Assembly: GCA_964017045.1 (NCBI GenBank)
Contig: OZ024798.1
Location: forward strand, 14,526,724 to 14,590,723
Source: Omphiscola glabra
Lineage: Eukaryota > Mollusca > Gastropoda > Lymnaeidae
DNA length: 64,000 nucleotides
Reading direction: 5' to 3'
Shown here: in pieces, positions 38,801 to 49,346 of the stretch
Position numbering within the stretch: the stretch's first letter is position 1
Layout: every line of letters starts with the position of its first letter
Notes under the pieces: generated by a model
Databases searched by the model: none
Told to the model about the DNA's origin: nothing
Seen by the model: the letters and a program-made list of their open reading frames with translations, nothing else
Translations under genes and position numbers: made by a program

Positions 38801-41800
38801 ATACAAATGCGTTACTCACCCCTCCTGGAGTTCGGAGATGGTATTTTTTCTAAAGGCTGGGGAACATCACTAGCCCTTTTTCTGGACCAAGTTTCTTGTG
38901 CCTCACCAAATGCCCTAGATTGACTGTGCATGGACTGGATGGTGGCAGTTGTCGTTGTTTCGTGGCGGGTGTCAGGTAGGTCTACCTCCATGTGATGCAG
39001 TCTATCCCGAGCACTGGACAGGGAGACTGTGACATCAGAGGTGGCGCTACCGAAGTTCTCTTTCCCGGGAGAACTGAGATTAATGCTGCCTGAAGGGGAA
39101 GCCAGTGGGAACTGGATGTGATGATCCCCTGGGGTGGAAGACCCACCTGAAAACCCTGAGTCTTGTCTGGCAAAGTGGAAAGCGCTATTACTATCACTAA
39201 ATAAACCTGGTCTCTCTGCAATGTCAACGTTCTTTCTACCCACATAACTGGTCATCATTGTGTTCACCTCGTGCGCTGCAGTTGCAGCAGCCGATGTTCT
39301 GCCAGAGGAGCTTGCTAATGTGTCCATGTGCATGCGATGGGCCAGGGCATCCATGCGACCAAAAGAGTTTTTCACAGCTTCTCTGCTCAGTGGCGAGTTG
39401 CCAGCCAATGTCAGAGACTCTTCAAAACTAGAGTCTGAACTGTATGTTTGCGAAGGTGCACAGGTCGATTTTTTAGTCGGTAAAGGGGAAGAGTTGAGAG
39501 AACCGGAGCCAGTGGGCTGAAATCTTGAGGCCAACCCTTTGCTGCCAACTTTAGACCCAGAAGAAGTTGGTGCTGTTGCAGGAGTGCTATGCTTGACTAG
39601 TGGACTTCTTGTGTGTGGGGACTTAGCATCATCTTTTCTAGCAGGACTTGAGCAGCTCTTGTCTAATCTAGAGCCTCCCTTATCCTCTGGGCTGTTACAA
39701 GTGTCGCTACTCTGATTCTCTGCATGTGCAGTGTCTCCAGAGTGACCCGTCGGACTCTCTGGATATTCCTCAGAGTCTTCCTTATCATGGTGACCCTGTT
39801 CTTCTTTTCTTTGGTCCTTGCCGTTTTTCATATTTCTTCTACGATTGGCTCTACAGTCTGACCGATTACACGCCCCGCCCCATAAGCACTCTTCATCATG
39901 ATTTCTTTCAACGGCACCGCTAGCCTCAGATTGGGTGTCTAATGTTGACCGCCTGGGGCTCTGTTCCAAGTGGATGGAGGAACCTGGCATATTCCCACTA
40001 GATGTTGCCCCACCTGCTTCAAAAGCTGTCTCCGACATTGTATCACTACCACTGGCCCCTCCATTAACAACACCTGGAAAAAAACAAAATGCATCTAACT
40101 AAATTGTGACAGGCTTAAGATATCCGATAAAAAGGAATCACTGAGACAGTAAGGAAAAGAAATTCAATGGCAAGTTTTTAAAACTTCAAAAAAAAATAAA
40201 AAATGGTACCATGAAACTAAATTTTAATGGTCATCACCTAAAACTTGTATGAACAGTACCATGAAACAAATAGCAGATCTAGTTACACTGGAACTCCTAA
40301 AAATTGTACAACACAGTTTCAGATTAGCACTTTATCATCTCAAAATCATACAACACCTTATTGTAATAGTAAATAAATGAACATACAGTATCATGCACAC
40401 AATAACTATTTCCATAGCATGTCTAATAAAGGTCACTTCTCAAAGTAAATGACTTATGTTTATGAAATTATAATTTATATACAGTGCATAATTGCAAACA
40501 AAAACATTCCCATCATTTGCCACTTTGATAGACAAAGATGTGTTGGGGGGGGGGGGGGGGGGGAGTGGAAATTGAAGATGTGCAATGAAGCCACCTTAGC
40601 CAATTGGTGGGTGGGGTTTGAGGATGAGCCCCCCTTCCCAGACATTTTTTTAATAAATTCAAAATGCAGAGAGGCACTTTTGCATAAACCTGAATATAAT
40701 TTTGCATCATTCTCCACTTAATCATAATGCTTGTAAAAAATCAGATTCCCTCCATAAATTGTGCTTATTTATATCCCATTTATTTTAGTAGTTACTAAAT
40801 TGTAAAAATTGTTTTATAATTTATTACTTTTTTCAATCTATTTTTTTAAATCATTCCAAAAAGGGAGGGTACACCAAAATGATGTATATACATTTCAAAT
40901 GTACGTTTGTGCCAAAAATGAAAATAATCACTAATGGAATGAAGAAATAAGTTTGTGAACCTTCCGGTGGGCCTCAAAATTTAACGGGGCAGGCCGGGGA
41001 TTGCCCACCACTGCTTTAAGACTGATTTTATTTTCCGTTAACATGTTGTCTAATAGCAACCGCAAGCTGTACTGGGAGAAGAGAAGTGATGGAATAAAAC
41101 TGCGGTATTAAAACTGTACAGCTGCCTAGTGACATCTAAAAATAGATTTCAAAAATTTGATTACTAGAACTTATAAAATTTGTCAAAATCTAATGCTGCT
41201 GTGGGGAGCAGTTGAGAAGACCTGGTTACCCTCAAACTCCTAAAATAACATCTCAAAACCTTAACAACTACTCGCATAGCATATTTAGTGGGATTGAGCT
41301 GAGCTGACCTAAAAAAAAGGGTAACTTCCAAAAGTAGATGACTGTTCATATTGCAATCTGAGGTCACTTTATTTTGCAGAAGCGTATCTGCTATAGATAT
41401 CAATTAATATTTGGGTGAATGGGCAGATCATATTATCACTGTCTGGTAATACTAATACTGGTAAAAATAAAGTTACTGGTGGTATTTAACTTGGTTCGAG
41501 TTAAAAGTCAGTTCAGAATAAAAATAAAATAAAATTTATTGAAATAAGAATTAACAGATGATGTCATTTACAAAACTTATCACATAACTTGGAGCTTAAT
41601 ATTTTAGGGAAAAGCTGGTTTAAAAAAAATTAAAATGAATGAATATCCATTAAGCCTATTTCCTGTTAACATATTATTATAAATTATAGTCTGACACCTA
41701 CCACAAAGAGAAATGAGGGAAGGGACCAAACAGGAGTACTAAAAATCTTACAGGTGTTTTGTCCATTCTAAAAATAGATTTCTAAGGCCCTCTCAGATCC

Positions 41801-44800
41801 TATTATATATATGTTGGAATCTAATGTTGCTGTGCGGAACAGTTGACAATGCAGTCTCATCTTTTATAATTAGTTTTCTCAGTTTTTACACTCACTGCTG
41901 TTTAACCAAAGGAAATAATTATGTCACAAAATTATGTCATACAGCACCAAAGCAAACAAATGCAAGGATTTACTAAAACTGTCAATAGGGCAACTATACT
42001 GATATTGCTGTTACTGTGTCTGGCAAGTTAACTATGAAAACACAAAGCAACAATATGACCATCATTACGGCACTAATTTCTTGCACAAACACACCAGAGA
42101 GACTTAAAATGGAAAACAGATTTATTCAGCTTTTTTGCACCATATCTCCACATGGTATGAATGAAATACTCTCCTTCTAATGCCTCTCAATTTCCCAGTA
42201 TTTCTTCTTTCTTTTTTTCTTATTCCTTAGATTAAGATTCTCTACCTTATTTTTCACAGTACAAATATTCATAACCTTTCACTTCCAGTAATCCTACTTC
42301 CGGCAACTGCATAGGAGACCTCCAAAGTTCTTTTTACTGTGCTGTTATTTGATCTACTTCTATTTGTTTTGTTTGCTGATGAAGGCTCTAAGCCGAAACG
42401 TCCAAATCTTTTGTCGTGTCTATTAATTCAAGTTTAACATACCATGTTCTTATAGTCCATCAATTATTAACTATTTTTCTGTAAGTTTTGTCAGTTGGAA
42501 TGGAATATAACCTTTAGCCATAGTCCTGTACACATTAAAAAAATGTGTTAATTGGTTGGCAACTGAAGAGGGACAACAATTCTACCTCTCAAAGTCTTCC
42601 TTAAGAGGAAATAATTATCACAGCAACTTGCACAGTGAAAGAAACAACCAACATTACCCTGACAGTGAGGACACCTCAACAACATAAGCCTTACCTGTCT
42701 TCAAATTAAAGACTTCATCAGAAAGAAGAAGTTGCTGATCAATGTTCAACAGTTTTGTCTCCGTTGTGACAGTCAACATAGTTTCTGATGATACAGTCAT
42801 TCTTCCACTGCCTTCTTCGGAGTTTGAGAAAACATCACTCATCTCATCATCATCATCTGATGCACAATCTTGTTGGGTTGGGTCATCTTAAGAAAATATA
42901 TTGTTTCAGGTCTATGTTGTGATTTTAACAAATGCATTTACCATCATTAAAGCACCAATCGTAGAGATAGTTCAGCTTCTTTTTGTAAGAAGCATTCTAA
43001 TCTTGATTTCATTATGGTGAATTCATCAAAAGGTGAATAATAAGAATACCTCACATTAAACATGTTATAATTAGGCCACAACTAAGTATTTTCCTATGTC
43101 TGTCTGGGGGCGTGGGATTTTTTTTCATTCTTGGTATAATGGGATTAATTTTAAAATGTAATTTTAGTTTTCAGAACAAGTTTATTGTTTGTATTTAACT
43201 GCCTTCTTTATTTGTTCGGTGCATTAAATGTATTGTTGTGCCCAACTGAAACCTTATCAAATGGGAAAATAAATAGCAAGACCAGGTTTTGTTAGTCCAA
43301 ATGTACTGTGCAGGCATATTTTTGTTTGTAATTTGAAGTGCTGCTTGGCAATAAAAACAATTTCCACAAAGCAAGATAATTATAGAAAATTATGGTGTGC
43401 AAAAATTAAATTTGCAACTAGGGAAGCTTGGCATTAAATTTAAAAGAAGAAATTTGTTTAAAGACATACCTGCAAAAATTAATGTGCCTAGAGCTTATAA
43501 ATTCTAAAGTTGCATTCAAAAAGCTCTTTTATTATAAAAGAAGTAAATTTGGATTGGGAAGTGGGGTGTGTGTGGCTGTATGAGTGGGATTAGAACACAA
43601 CTTTGGCACTGAACTATTTTTTTCTTTAGAGAGTTATAAAACCCAATACCATACAATAGACAGACACTTTAGATACCTGCAGCATTTATTAAGACCTTAA
43701 GAAGCAGGTGGTTTATTGGTGGCTAAATCAGTGTTCATAATTTTTACAACACAAGGACCCCAACAACCCCAATAATGTTTATAAAAATAAATAATGTAAC
43801 TCATAACTCTGTTTTAAACTGAAATAAAATTCCCGAAAAGTCTAGTTGTAACTTTTGGTGAAAATATTTTATCATATTTAGACTTAATACTATTCTGAAG
43901 AGGAGCGTATTATACTCAAATTAGCCCTAACATTTATTTTAAAACACTATGTACAGCGTACTTACAATTTTTTGTTAATGCAATTTTAGGAGAGTAGGAA
44001 CTTGTGTTCATTCCAGCGGTAGAAAAAATTGTCACTGCCTTATCACCGGCCACCACAGGTGGTGTCAGCACAGAGCTTGTTGTAGTCACTATTCCCATTG
44101 TCTCTGATGTCACAGAACTTACACTTGACCGTTTACCTTCGGATGAAGCATGCCTTGTTTTGGGCTCTTTGTACCTGCGAGTGCGCTTTGACTTGTAGCC
44201 CTTAGCACTAAACGGGTCACATGATCGCTTTCGACCACGGCCGCTAAGAGAAAGACTCTGTGGCTTAGCATTAACAGAAGACAGTGCTGATTTCGCAGAG
44301 GCTGGTGAAGATGGTGAGGCATACCTTTGATGCCTTGGGGAAGTTAAAGCTTTAGATGTCATTAACTTAGGAAATGGGGATGGTGAAGTAACTGAAATTT
44401 TACAGTGTAATTGCTGATGTTTATGTATGTTAGCAACTGCTTCCGCATGAGCTGTCCGCTGACACCCCTTAATTTTGGAATACATGTCCCCAGAAAATAG
44501 GTCAGAGTAGTGGTCAACGCGACCTAATTCTAGATCCTTCCAGAATTTATCCTTGACTGTACCATATTCTGGATCATACTGTTGGCCATCGTCATCCATG
44601 TCTGACGAGGTTGCTGAAGCAGGTGTTTCAGCTTTGCTACTAGCCAGCCTGCTACTTGGTTTGGGGGCTGTGTCTTTAGGTGGTTTCTGGTTAAATGTGA
44701 AAGGAATGAATGATACATCATGGTGAATAATCAAGCAAGCTATTTATCATGGTTACTGGAAAATTGTGCTATATAGTAAAAAAAAATAATGCGTTCAAAA

Positions 44801-47800
44801 ATAATTTGAAGCAAAAATTTTAACATGTGAACTGAAAAAAAGATTCGACCAAATTTCCGTCTATGAAATTTCTTTCAAACAAATTTCCGGAAACGTTTTA
44901 TCATTTTTAGTCAACATCTTCATTTTTCAATCAATTGTCTCATTACTGCATCTGAGAGTTTTAAGTAAATTCATGTGTAATCTTATTACCACTAATTGCC
45001 ATGTTATGTACATTTATGTTTAGTCTTTCTTTTACAGTCAATCATGTATAGTCTTATCATGGTTAACGACCATGTCAGGTTCATTCATGCATATTCTTAC
45101 GACACCTTGTGCTCAGTGCAAAAGCAAAAACAAATCTAGCAATTGCAGTATGAGAAAGATGAGAACATGTATTAGTGCTAATTCTAAATGTGCATTCAAA
45201 CATTGAATGAAACAATCACCCCCACTTAAATATAAAACTATTACTTAAAACAAGTCATAACATATTGCTTTGTAACAGAAAATTAATTAAGAAAAGTAAT
45301 TGTGTACAATAGCATATATTTCATGATATTAAATGAAGCTATAGCATGTTCACACAACTAAGCTTTGTGCATTTCTATTTGCAACTATTTAGGAACTGCA
45401 GATAAGCTTTCTTTCTTATAATAAATGCACTTTTGATTGTTACCAGCACAGCACCTACTTGGGAAGCATCCAAACACAGCTTGATATATACAAATATGTA
45501 TATATTTCTGTGTGACAGCACTAATTTTACCTGCTTTCTTTTTTCACGTGCCTCATCAGCTTTTTCTTTCTTAAAATCCTCAATCATGTCTTGAACATTT
45601 GCCAAATCCGCCAAAGGTTGCCAGGTGTCTGCTTCTGGTCCATAGCCTTTCCATCTCACTTTATAACAAAGTTTAAACTGAAAGTAATAAAGATGGTATC
45701 CATGAGATCAGAAACTAATAACAACAACAGACAATATTGCTTTTTTTAAAAACAAAGCTGTCTTAATTCATACTCAATGTTAAAAACAGTGCATGCAGTG
45801 AACCATTTGTATGCTGATGAACAGTTTGATGCAATCTTATTTGAATAATAAACTTGCTAGAACAGCTGTCTAATAATTATATAAACCTATAAAGTTGGCT
45901 GACTTTCAGTATCAATAACCAGTAAATTTAACTATTACGTTTCTGGTGCTTTTGGGGGGTCTGCACCACATATGGCCCTTGGCCGCATGTGGCAAGCCAA
46001 CACCCACTTTGCCACCTGCGAAGTAGCAAAATGTTATTTTTTAGTATTATTTTCTTTATAGTGTACCCACCCCCCACTTTTCCTTCAGCCCACACAAGTT
46101 TTTCATAACAGCCCGCCATACATTTGAGTTGTGCAGGCCTGCTTTTGGGAAATTGCATTTTTTATGACATTTCCTACGTCTCATCTAGATAATCTGGCTA
46201 AATCAAGTTATCCATTAACAATTTCAAAATATCTTTTAACCATCCGGAATTGAAAATGGTGGTGATCTTTGATTACTGCTAACAACAGCAACCAGCCATT
46301 CAAATCTTTAGCTTCAGCCACAAGGACTCACTAAATGAAGTTAGTTTCATCAACTTTTGCTGCTAAAGCCTATTTTATAATACTATTTAAATCTAATACT
46401 TATATTTTTAATAATGTTGATAAATTGGAATAACAAAATATTTTTAAAAATAAAGTGTGTTTTTAATGGTTCATATCCAGAATATCTATGATATATATTT
46501 TAACTCTGAATAAAGGATTTGATGTAAATAAAAAGAGCAGTTGTTTTTTTATATTAACAAAAGGGAGTCAGAAGAAATGTTAAGGTAGGCCACGAGTAAA
46601 AAAGGTTAAGAAGTTAACTGTTATTGTTCCCTCCCCCCACCTCAATATATCTAGATATATATGTATAAATAAATATGTTGCCTGCAGCCATCAATTTTGA
46701 ACTGAAAGTAAATATTGATAAGGGGCTTTTAAATTTCATGGTGATTGTTTAAAGGCATAACTTAGTTATATGTGATAATTATTATTTATAACGCTCATAA
46801 ATTTATTTATTACATTGATTCCCTCAGAATTTATGTGTCTATTTTTAGGCTGGCTCATAGTAAAATAAATCCAACACTTTATTGCCTTCGTTTACTAAAA
46901 TAATATTAATTTAACAGAACATATAATTCTCTACATAATAAAAAAATAATCTTAAAAAAAATTAATAAAAAAATAATCATTAAAAAAATCTAACAGCAGG
47001 CGTTAAAAGTAAAATAGTAAAAGAAGACAACAGGTATAAAAAAAACATTATTTATTAATAATAATATATAAGCATTTTTAAATTGGACTTATATTCACAC
47101 TCCTATCAGTTAAATTATGAAAATAATTTTTTTTCTTAAGGCTTAAGGAGTAAATTTTGTGAAGTAAGAAGTTTCTTTTTTTTTGGGACTACCAACAATT
47201 TGCCCAAAATATATAATAATAAAAGGAAGATGATAATTCTTGTAATAATAACATGTGTGACTGTTTTCTTACATTAAAAGGTCAGAATGACAAATTTTAT
47301 ATGCACAGAATCTATTTTTAGAAAGACAAAGCAACTCTCATATACATTTTAGTAACAGCACATGACCATTTAATTTTATAATCAGTGACAAAACTGTCAC
47401 AATGCGATCTGCACTTATGCAAACTTTATAACCAATTTCTAGACCTAAGGCAGAATACCCGCCTGTGACCACCTATTTCATTCCATGATCATGCGGCAGT
47501 CATATGTTTTTGGAAACATTTCTTATGGCATGGTTAGTCACGTGAAGCGAGTGACTAATAATTAAGTCTAATATATCAAACTGTATGTTTATTACTTTTC
47601 AAGTCTTTTATTTACAAAATTACTTTAAAAAGTATAAAAATCATCATTTCAAAACCGATAACCAGAATACTGGTAATATATCTTTTAAAATCCTCAATTT
47701 CAACTTGAAAAATTTTACAGTGCTTACAAACTTAAACTCTTACACACCATGAAAAAGAAAATTAAATATAACAGAATTTGCTTCTCTCTGCTATTTCAAA

Positions 47801-49346
47801 ACATGGTCACGTTTGAAGCCCACAATAAATGCTGCGTTAGGTCGATAGTCAATAGCCTTATGTTTTCAGTTTACAAAAGCGATCCCTAAACATAGCTTTT
47901 CTAATTTCTAGTGTATTTGGTTTACCAAAGCCACAGATGTAAACATACCTGCGCATTACCATTACTTTTAAATGGGCATCAAACAAGAAGTACTATTGCC
48001 ATTGCATTATCATTAGGCTTAAGCTGTACTCAAGGCTTTATTAATTTATAATTATACTTTACAGATAAGATATCTATTTTAAAATAATTTATAATAAAAC
48101 AATTTTAAATTTATTTATAGGCTTAATTATCATAAGGGAGCTTACCTAGAAACCATTTTTATGGCCAAGTCACCTTTTTTTTCTTCTCCTTTTAATTTTT
48201 TTGTTTAAAATGTCACTTTGTGTTAACTTAGTGTAAAGGTTTATTTTGATGGTTCAGCTGCTCTTTGGTAAAGAATGAGGATTATTGTTGCCTAAAGAAC
48301 TATAGAATAGAAGCATTTTTTAGAAATAGAACCTATACAGCTTACTAATAGTGTATAAAATATATAGAATTAAAATAGATAATCAGTATAATTTGAAGCA
48401 TGGGCCTTGCAGTGCAAGTTTGCAATGAATTTGAATAGCAAATGCCTTAGGCTGCCATATTTATTGGTAAATAGGCCTAGCCATAATCATTTCCAGGTTA
48501 ATGATGCATATCATATTATACTTGTGTGGTAAAATAACACTTCCACTAGCAAAACATCTACCATTGAAAAGTGCACTTGATAGAGCACACTTGTACTAGT
48601 TTGGGTGTAGCGTGAACAGAGCTTTGGACTTGGTGGTTTGCCTAATTATCGCATTTGCTTTTGCCTTCGATTCATCATCCTTATTCCATGAAAATTAATC
48701 AATTTTTCTTATGATTAGTTTATATATAATAAAATAATGCGCAATATGGTAATTATGTCTACTACAGCAAACATGACATTAACTGAAGACAAACAAATAT
48801 TGAAGTAACACGAATACAGCCTTATTCGGACGGTGAAAACGACAGTCGACAAACACAACACAAAGCTTACGAGATGCTCCCTGCGTTTTTTAGGGCCGGC
48901 GATGATTGCTTCAACTTCATAATATTTATTATCAGGTTCTGTCCCCGGGTGACACATTACTTTAGGCGCTTCTGGCTTTGAATTGCGAGTTACTTCATGG
49001 CCAATAGTTTCAGAATCACTTTTATTAGAATCCATATCAAATTCCCCTTCTTCTTCGCCAGACTCGCTAGAGCCTACGATTTCAACCTCTGGGCCTTCTA
49101 GCACCTCGATTTCTTCATCCGCTTCCGCCGTGTTGTCATTAGAATCGAACCTTCCAAAAGGGGAGGCAGGTAGAATGACCTGAGATAATAAAATTAAGCA
49201 AACGATAAATAATTAATAAAGTGTTGGTATTTTGGTTTAAATTTATTGCTTCATTTATTTTTAATTTCTTAAATGGAATCAATATATTATATACTTACAT
49301 AACACCCTCGTTTGTCAAAGTATTTCCCCCTGTACAAGAGTGACAT
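29854..49346 (-). CDS. MPHOSPH8: M-phase phosphoprotein 8 orthologue (chromodomain and ankyrin repeats), complete, 16 exons
   Basis: Vertebrate MPP8 reads H3K9me3 in the nucleus and, with TASOR and periphilin, forms the HUSH silencing complex. Minus-strand exons, 5' to 3': 49299-49346, 48871-49179, 45531-45677, 43966-44686, 42695-42886, 38820-40073, 38282-38346, 37952-37997, 35570-35713, 35057-35154, 34778-34873, 34472-34626, 34040-34191, 31215-31342, 30776-30862, 29854-29901. All GT-AG, all phases agree: 3690 nt, 1229 aa (human about 860). Residues 101-155 are a chromodomain (YYEVEAI.. YKVRWKGYGPEADTWQP) keeping an aromatic cage at Y103, W128 and Y131; about 170-910 is disordered and basic/serine-rich with nuclear-localisation-like runs (RGRKR, KSKRTRRYK); about 930-1092 are ankyrin repeats (NTGLTLLMRAV, NGTTALMMAAEQ); the rest matches the MPP8 C-terminal domain (EGFLLFIAHT, CPIRSVTLNGV). 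Start ATG at 49346 gives MSLLYRGKYFDKRG; the 5' UTR boundary is unknown. Confidence 0.93.
30040..30405 (+). mobile_element. LINE 3' fragment (reverse transcriptase C-terminus and tail)
   Basis: Reading across frames on the plus strand gives the familiar LINE ending: SFS..APRQWNSLPLH then AFKTALKTHLF, followed by a 3' tail with GCGCTATATAAA and a short (CTA)n run. This is the same clade of C-terminus as at 6840-7480. It is degenerate and sits in the last intron of MPP8, opposite to that gene. Confidence 0.75.
31449..31676. mobile_element. Foldback element with 10-bp target duplication
   Basis: 228 bp, almost wholly self-complementary: the left arm (CCGGAAATTTGATCGAAAG, GAAATTTCGTCGA, CTTTTTGAACGCA) is inverted in the right arm (TGCATTCAAAAAG, CGAAATTTCTTTCGATCAAA), with ACTATATAGT near the centre. 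ACTTTTCAAG flanks both sides (31439-31448, 31677-31686). A 9-10 bp duplication is usual for Mutator-like elements, but no transposase is present, so the superfamily is left open. In MPP8 intron 13, 52 bp from the hAT element that follows. Confidence 0.85.
31729..33378 (-). mobile_element. Degenerate hAT transposon, 1.65 kb
   Basis: Ends CAGTGTTTCCCAACC and, inverted, CGGTGTTTCCCAAAG; CTCTAAAT flanks both sides exactly (31721-31728, 33379-33386). The minus strand carries transposase remains: SYEISLLITKSGK (about 33150-33200) and a 148-residue open frame at 31929-32375 with SDLKQIDFPIWMMQP, QEELAGMQNEELVKILFN and an adjoining FPSSYLTECGF-like stretch in another frame. Known: this order is that of the Charlie/ZBED5-type hAT transposases, ending in the dimerisation region. 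Stops and frameshifts occur between blocks, so it is a pseudogene. Inserted in intron 13 of MPP8 in the same orientation as the gene. Confidence 0.9.
35201..35398 (+). mobile_element. hAT-type MITE, family 1 (CAGTGGTTCTCAACC)
   Basis: Starts CAGTGGTTCTCAACCTTTC and ends CAGGTTGAGAGCAGCTG, inverted. Flanks TACTGAGG and TACTAAGG agree at 7 of 8. The same family occurs at 58266, 62014 and 63342. MPP8 intron between the first two ankyrin exons. Confidence 0.9.
36130..37119 (+). mobile_element. 5'-truncated Penelope-like element with GIY-YIG endonuclease end
   Basis: One frame, open from about 36133 to the stop at 36780-36782, encodes the C-terminal part of a Penelope-like protein. It runs: RTKLIITYHPHN, a cysteine block (CGRSRCNTCPF), CTRCQMSYIGETGRRLSDR (the GIY-YIG core, here MSYIGETG) and EHLRNI, then YNTLYPHGLNVMSLFTV. 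Known: this knuckle-plus-GIY-YIG module is the endonuclease of Penelope-like retroelements. The reverse transcriptase itself is missing (truncated near 35950-36130). A 3' UTR follows with a degenerate hammerhead motif at 36976. Inserted in the MPP8 intron between exons 8 and 9, opposite to the gene, and directly abutted by a LINE fragment. Confidence 0.88.
36976..37010 (+). ncRNA. Degenerate hammerhead ribozyme motif in the Penelope 3' region
   Basis: CTGATGA at 36981-36987, then GGCTTCCTGCC where stem II GGCT/AGCC stood, then GACAC instead of GAAAC. The core A-to-C change and the weakened stem II should abolish activity. Position, about 200 bp after the GIY-YIG stop codon, is the same as in the 42-kb copy. 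Confidence 0.7.
37120..37860 (-). mobile_element. LINE reverse-transcriptase fragment, truncated at a poly-G tract
   Basis: On the minus strand and across frames: LGPLFVF-type stretch then AYINDLPEKLTSQTRLFTDD (the catalytic box, FTDD for the usual FADD), KCQTLSVSRSRN, then NLANKTLGFLKPNLKIG and YVSSAWDPFAQKSINRLE with AVQRQAARFVLN. This is the order of CR1/Jockey-type reverse transcriptases (palm to thumb). Several frameshifts. Its 5' end stops abruptly at a run of more than 20 G. In the intron of MPP8 between exons 8 and 9. Confidence 0.85.
37856..37880. repeat. Poly-G tract
   Basis: More than 20 consecutive G at the broken 5' edge of the LINE fragment. Similar G or C runs of 9-20 bases occur at about 5700, 7868, 40546, 50168, 50528, 51740, 52749 and 57821. 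Homopolymers this long are prone to length error in assemblies. Confidence 0.9.
40074..42114 (-). other. MPP8 intron, mostly without recognisable features
   Basis: Contains a G-run (40546-40563) and, near 40960-41015, a patch ending TTGCCCACCACTG that looks like one end of another hAT-type MITE with no partner end found. Otherwise AT-rich unique sequence. Confidence 0.4.
42115..42470 (+). mobile_element. Penelope-like element 3' fragment with intact hammerhead core
   Basis: Begins with the last codons of a GIY-YIG protein (ISPHGMNEILSF and stop at about 42178-42180; compare LYPHGLNVMSLFTV in the 36-kb element), then about 190 bp of 3' UTR, the hammerhead at 42371 and about 60 bp of tail (TTTTGTCGTGTC, TTCAAGTTTAACAT, GTTCTTATAG). 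It is heavily 5'-truncated. In the MPP8 intron between exons 5 and 6, opposite to the gene. Confidence 0.8.
42371..42407 (+). ncRNA. Hammerhead ribozyme, complete canonical core
   Basis: Seen: GTTTG (42371-42375), CTGATGA (42376-42382), stem II GGCT (42384-42387) with loop CTA and AGCC (42391-42394), GAAA (42395-42398), CG, then TC, with cleavage expected after C42402, and CAAAT (42403-42407). GUUUG pairs with CAAAU to make stem I (five pairs including one G-U). Stem III is reduced to AC/GU with no loop, so a single molecule cannot close it; two copies could pair through the ACGU palindrome. Known: Penelope-like elements carry hammerheads with very short stem III. Sequence context places it in a Penelope 3' fragment. 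Activity is inferred, not shown. Confidence 0.85.
44768..44890 (+). mobile_element. Third copy of the GAAATTTC-rich foldback repeat (partial)
   Basis: CTATATAGTA, GCGTTCAAAAATAATTTGA, GTGAACTGAAAAAAAGATTC, GAAATTTCTTTC and AAATTTCCGG in the same order as the right arm of 31449-31676. It lies 82 bp upstream (in gene sense) of MPP8 exon 4. Confidence 0.75.
45678..48870 (-). other. MPP8 intron 2 (3.2 kb), splits the chromodomain; nothing else seen
   Basis: AT-rich and free of recognisable transposons apart from a short GC-richer patch at about 45945-46100 that may be an old repeat remnant. Confidence 0.4.
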
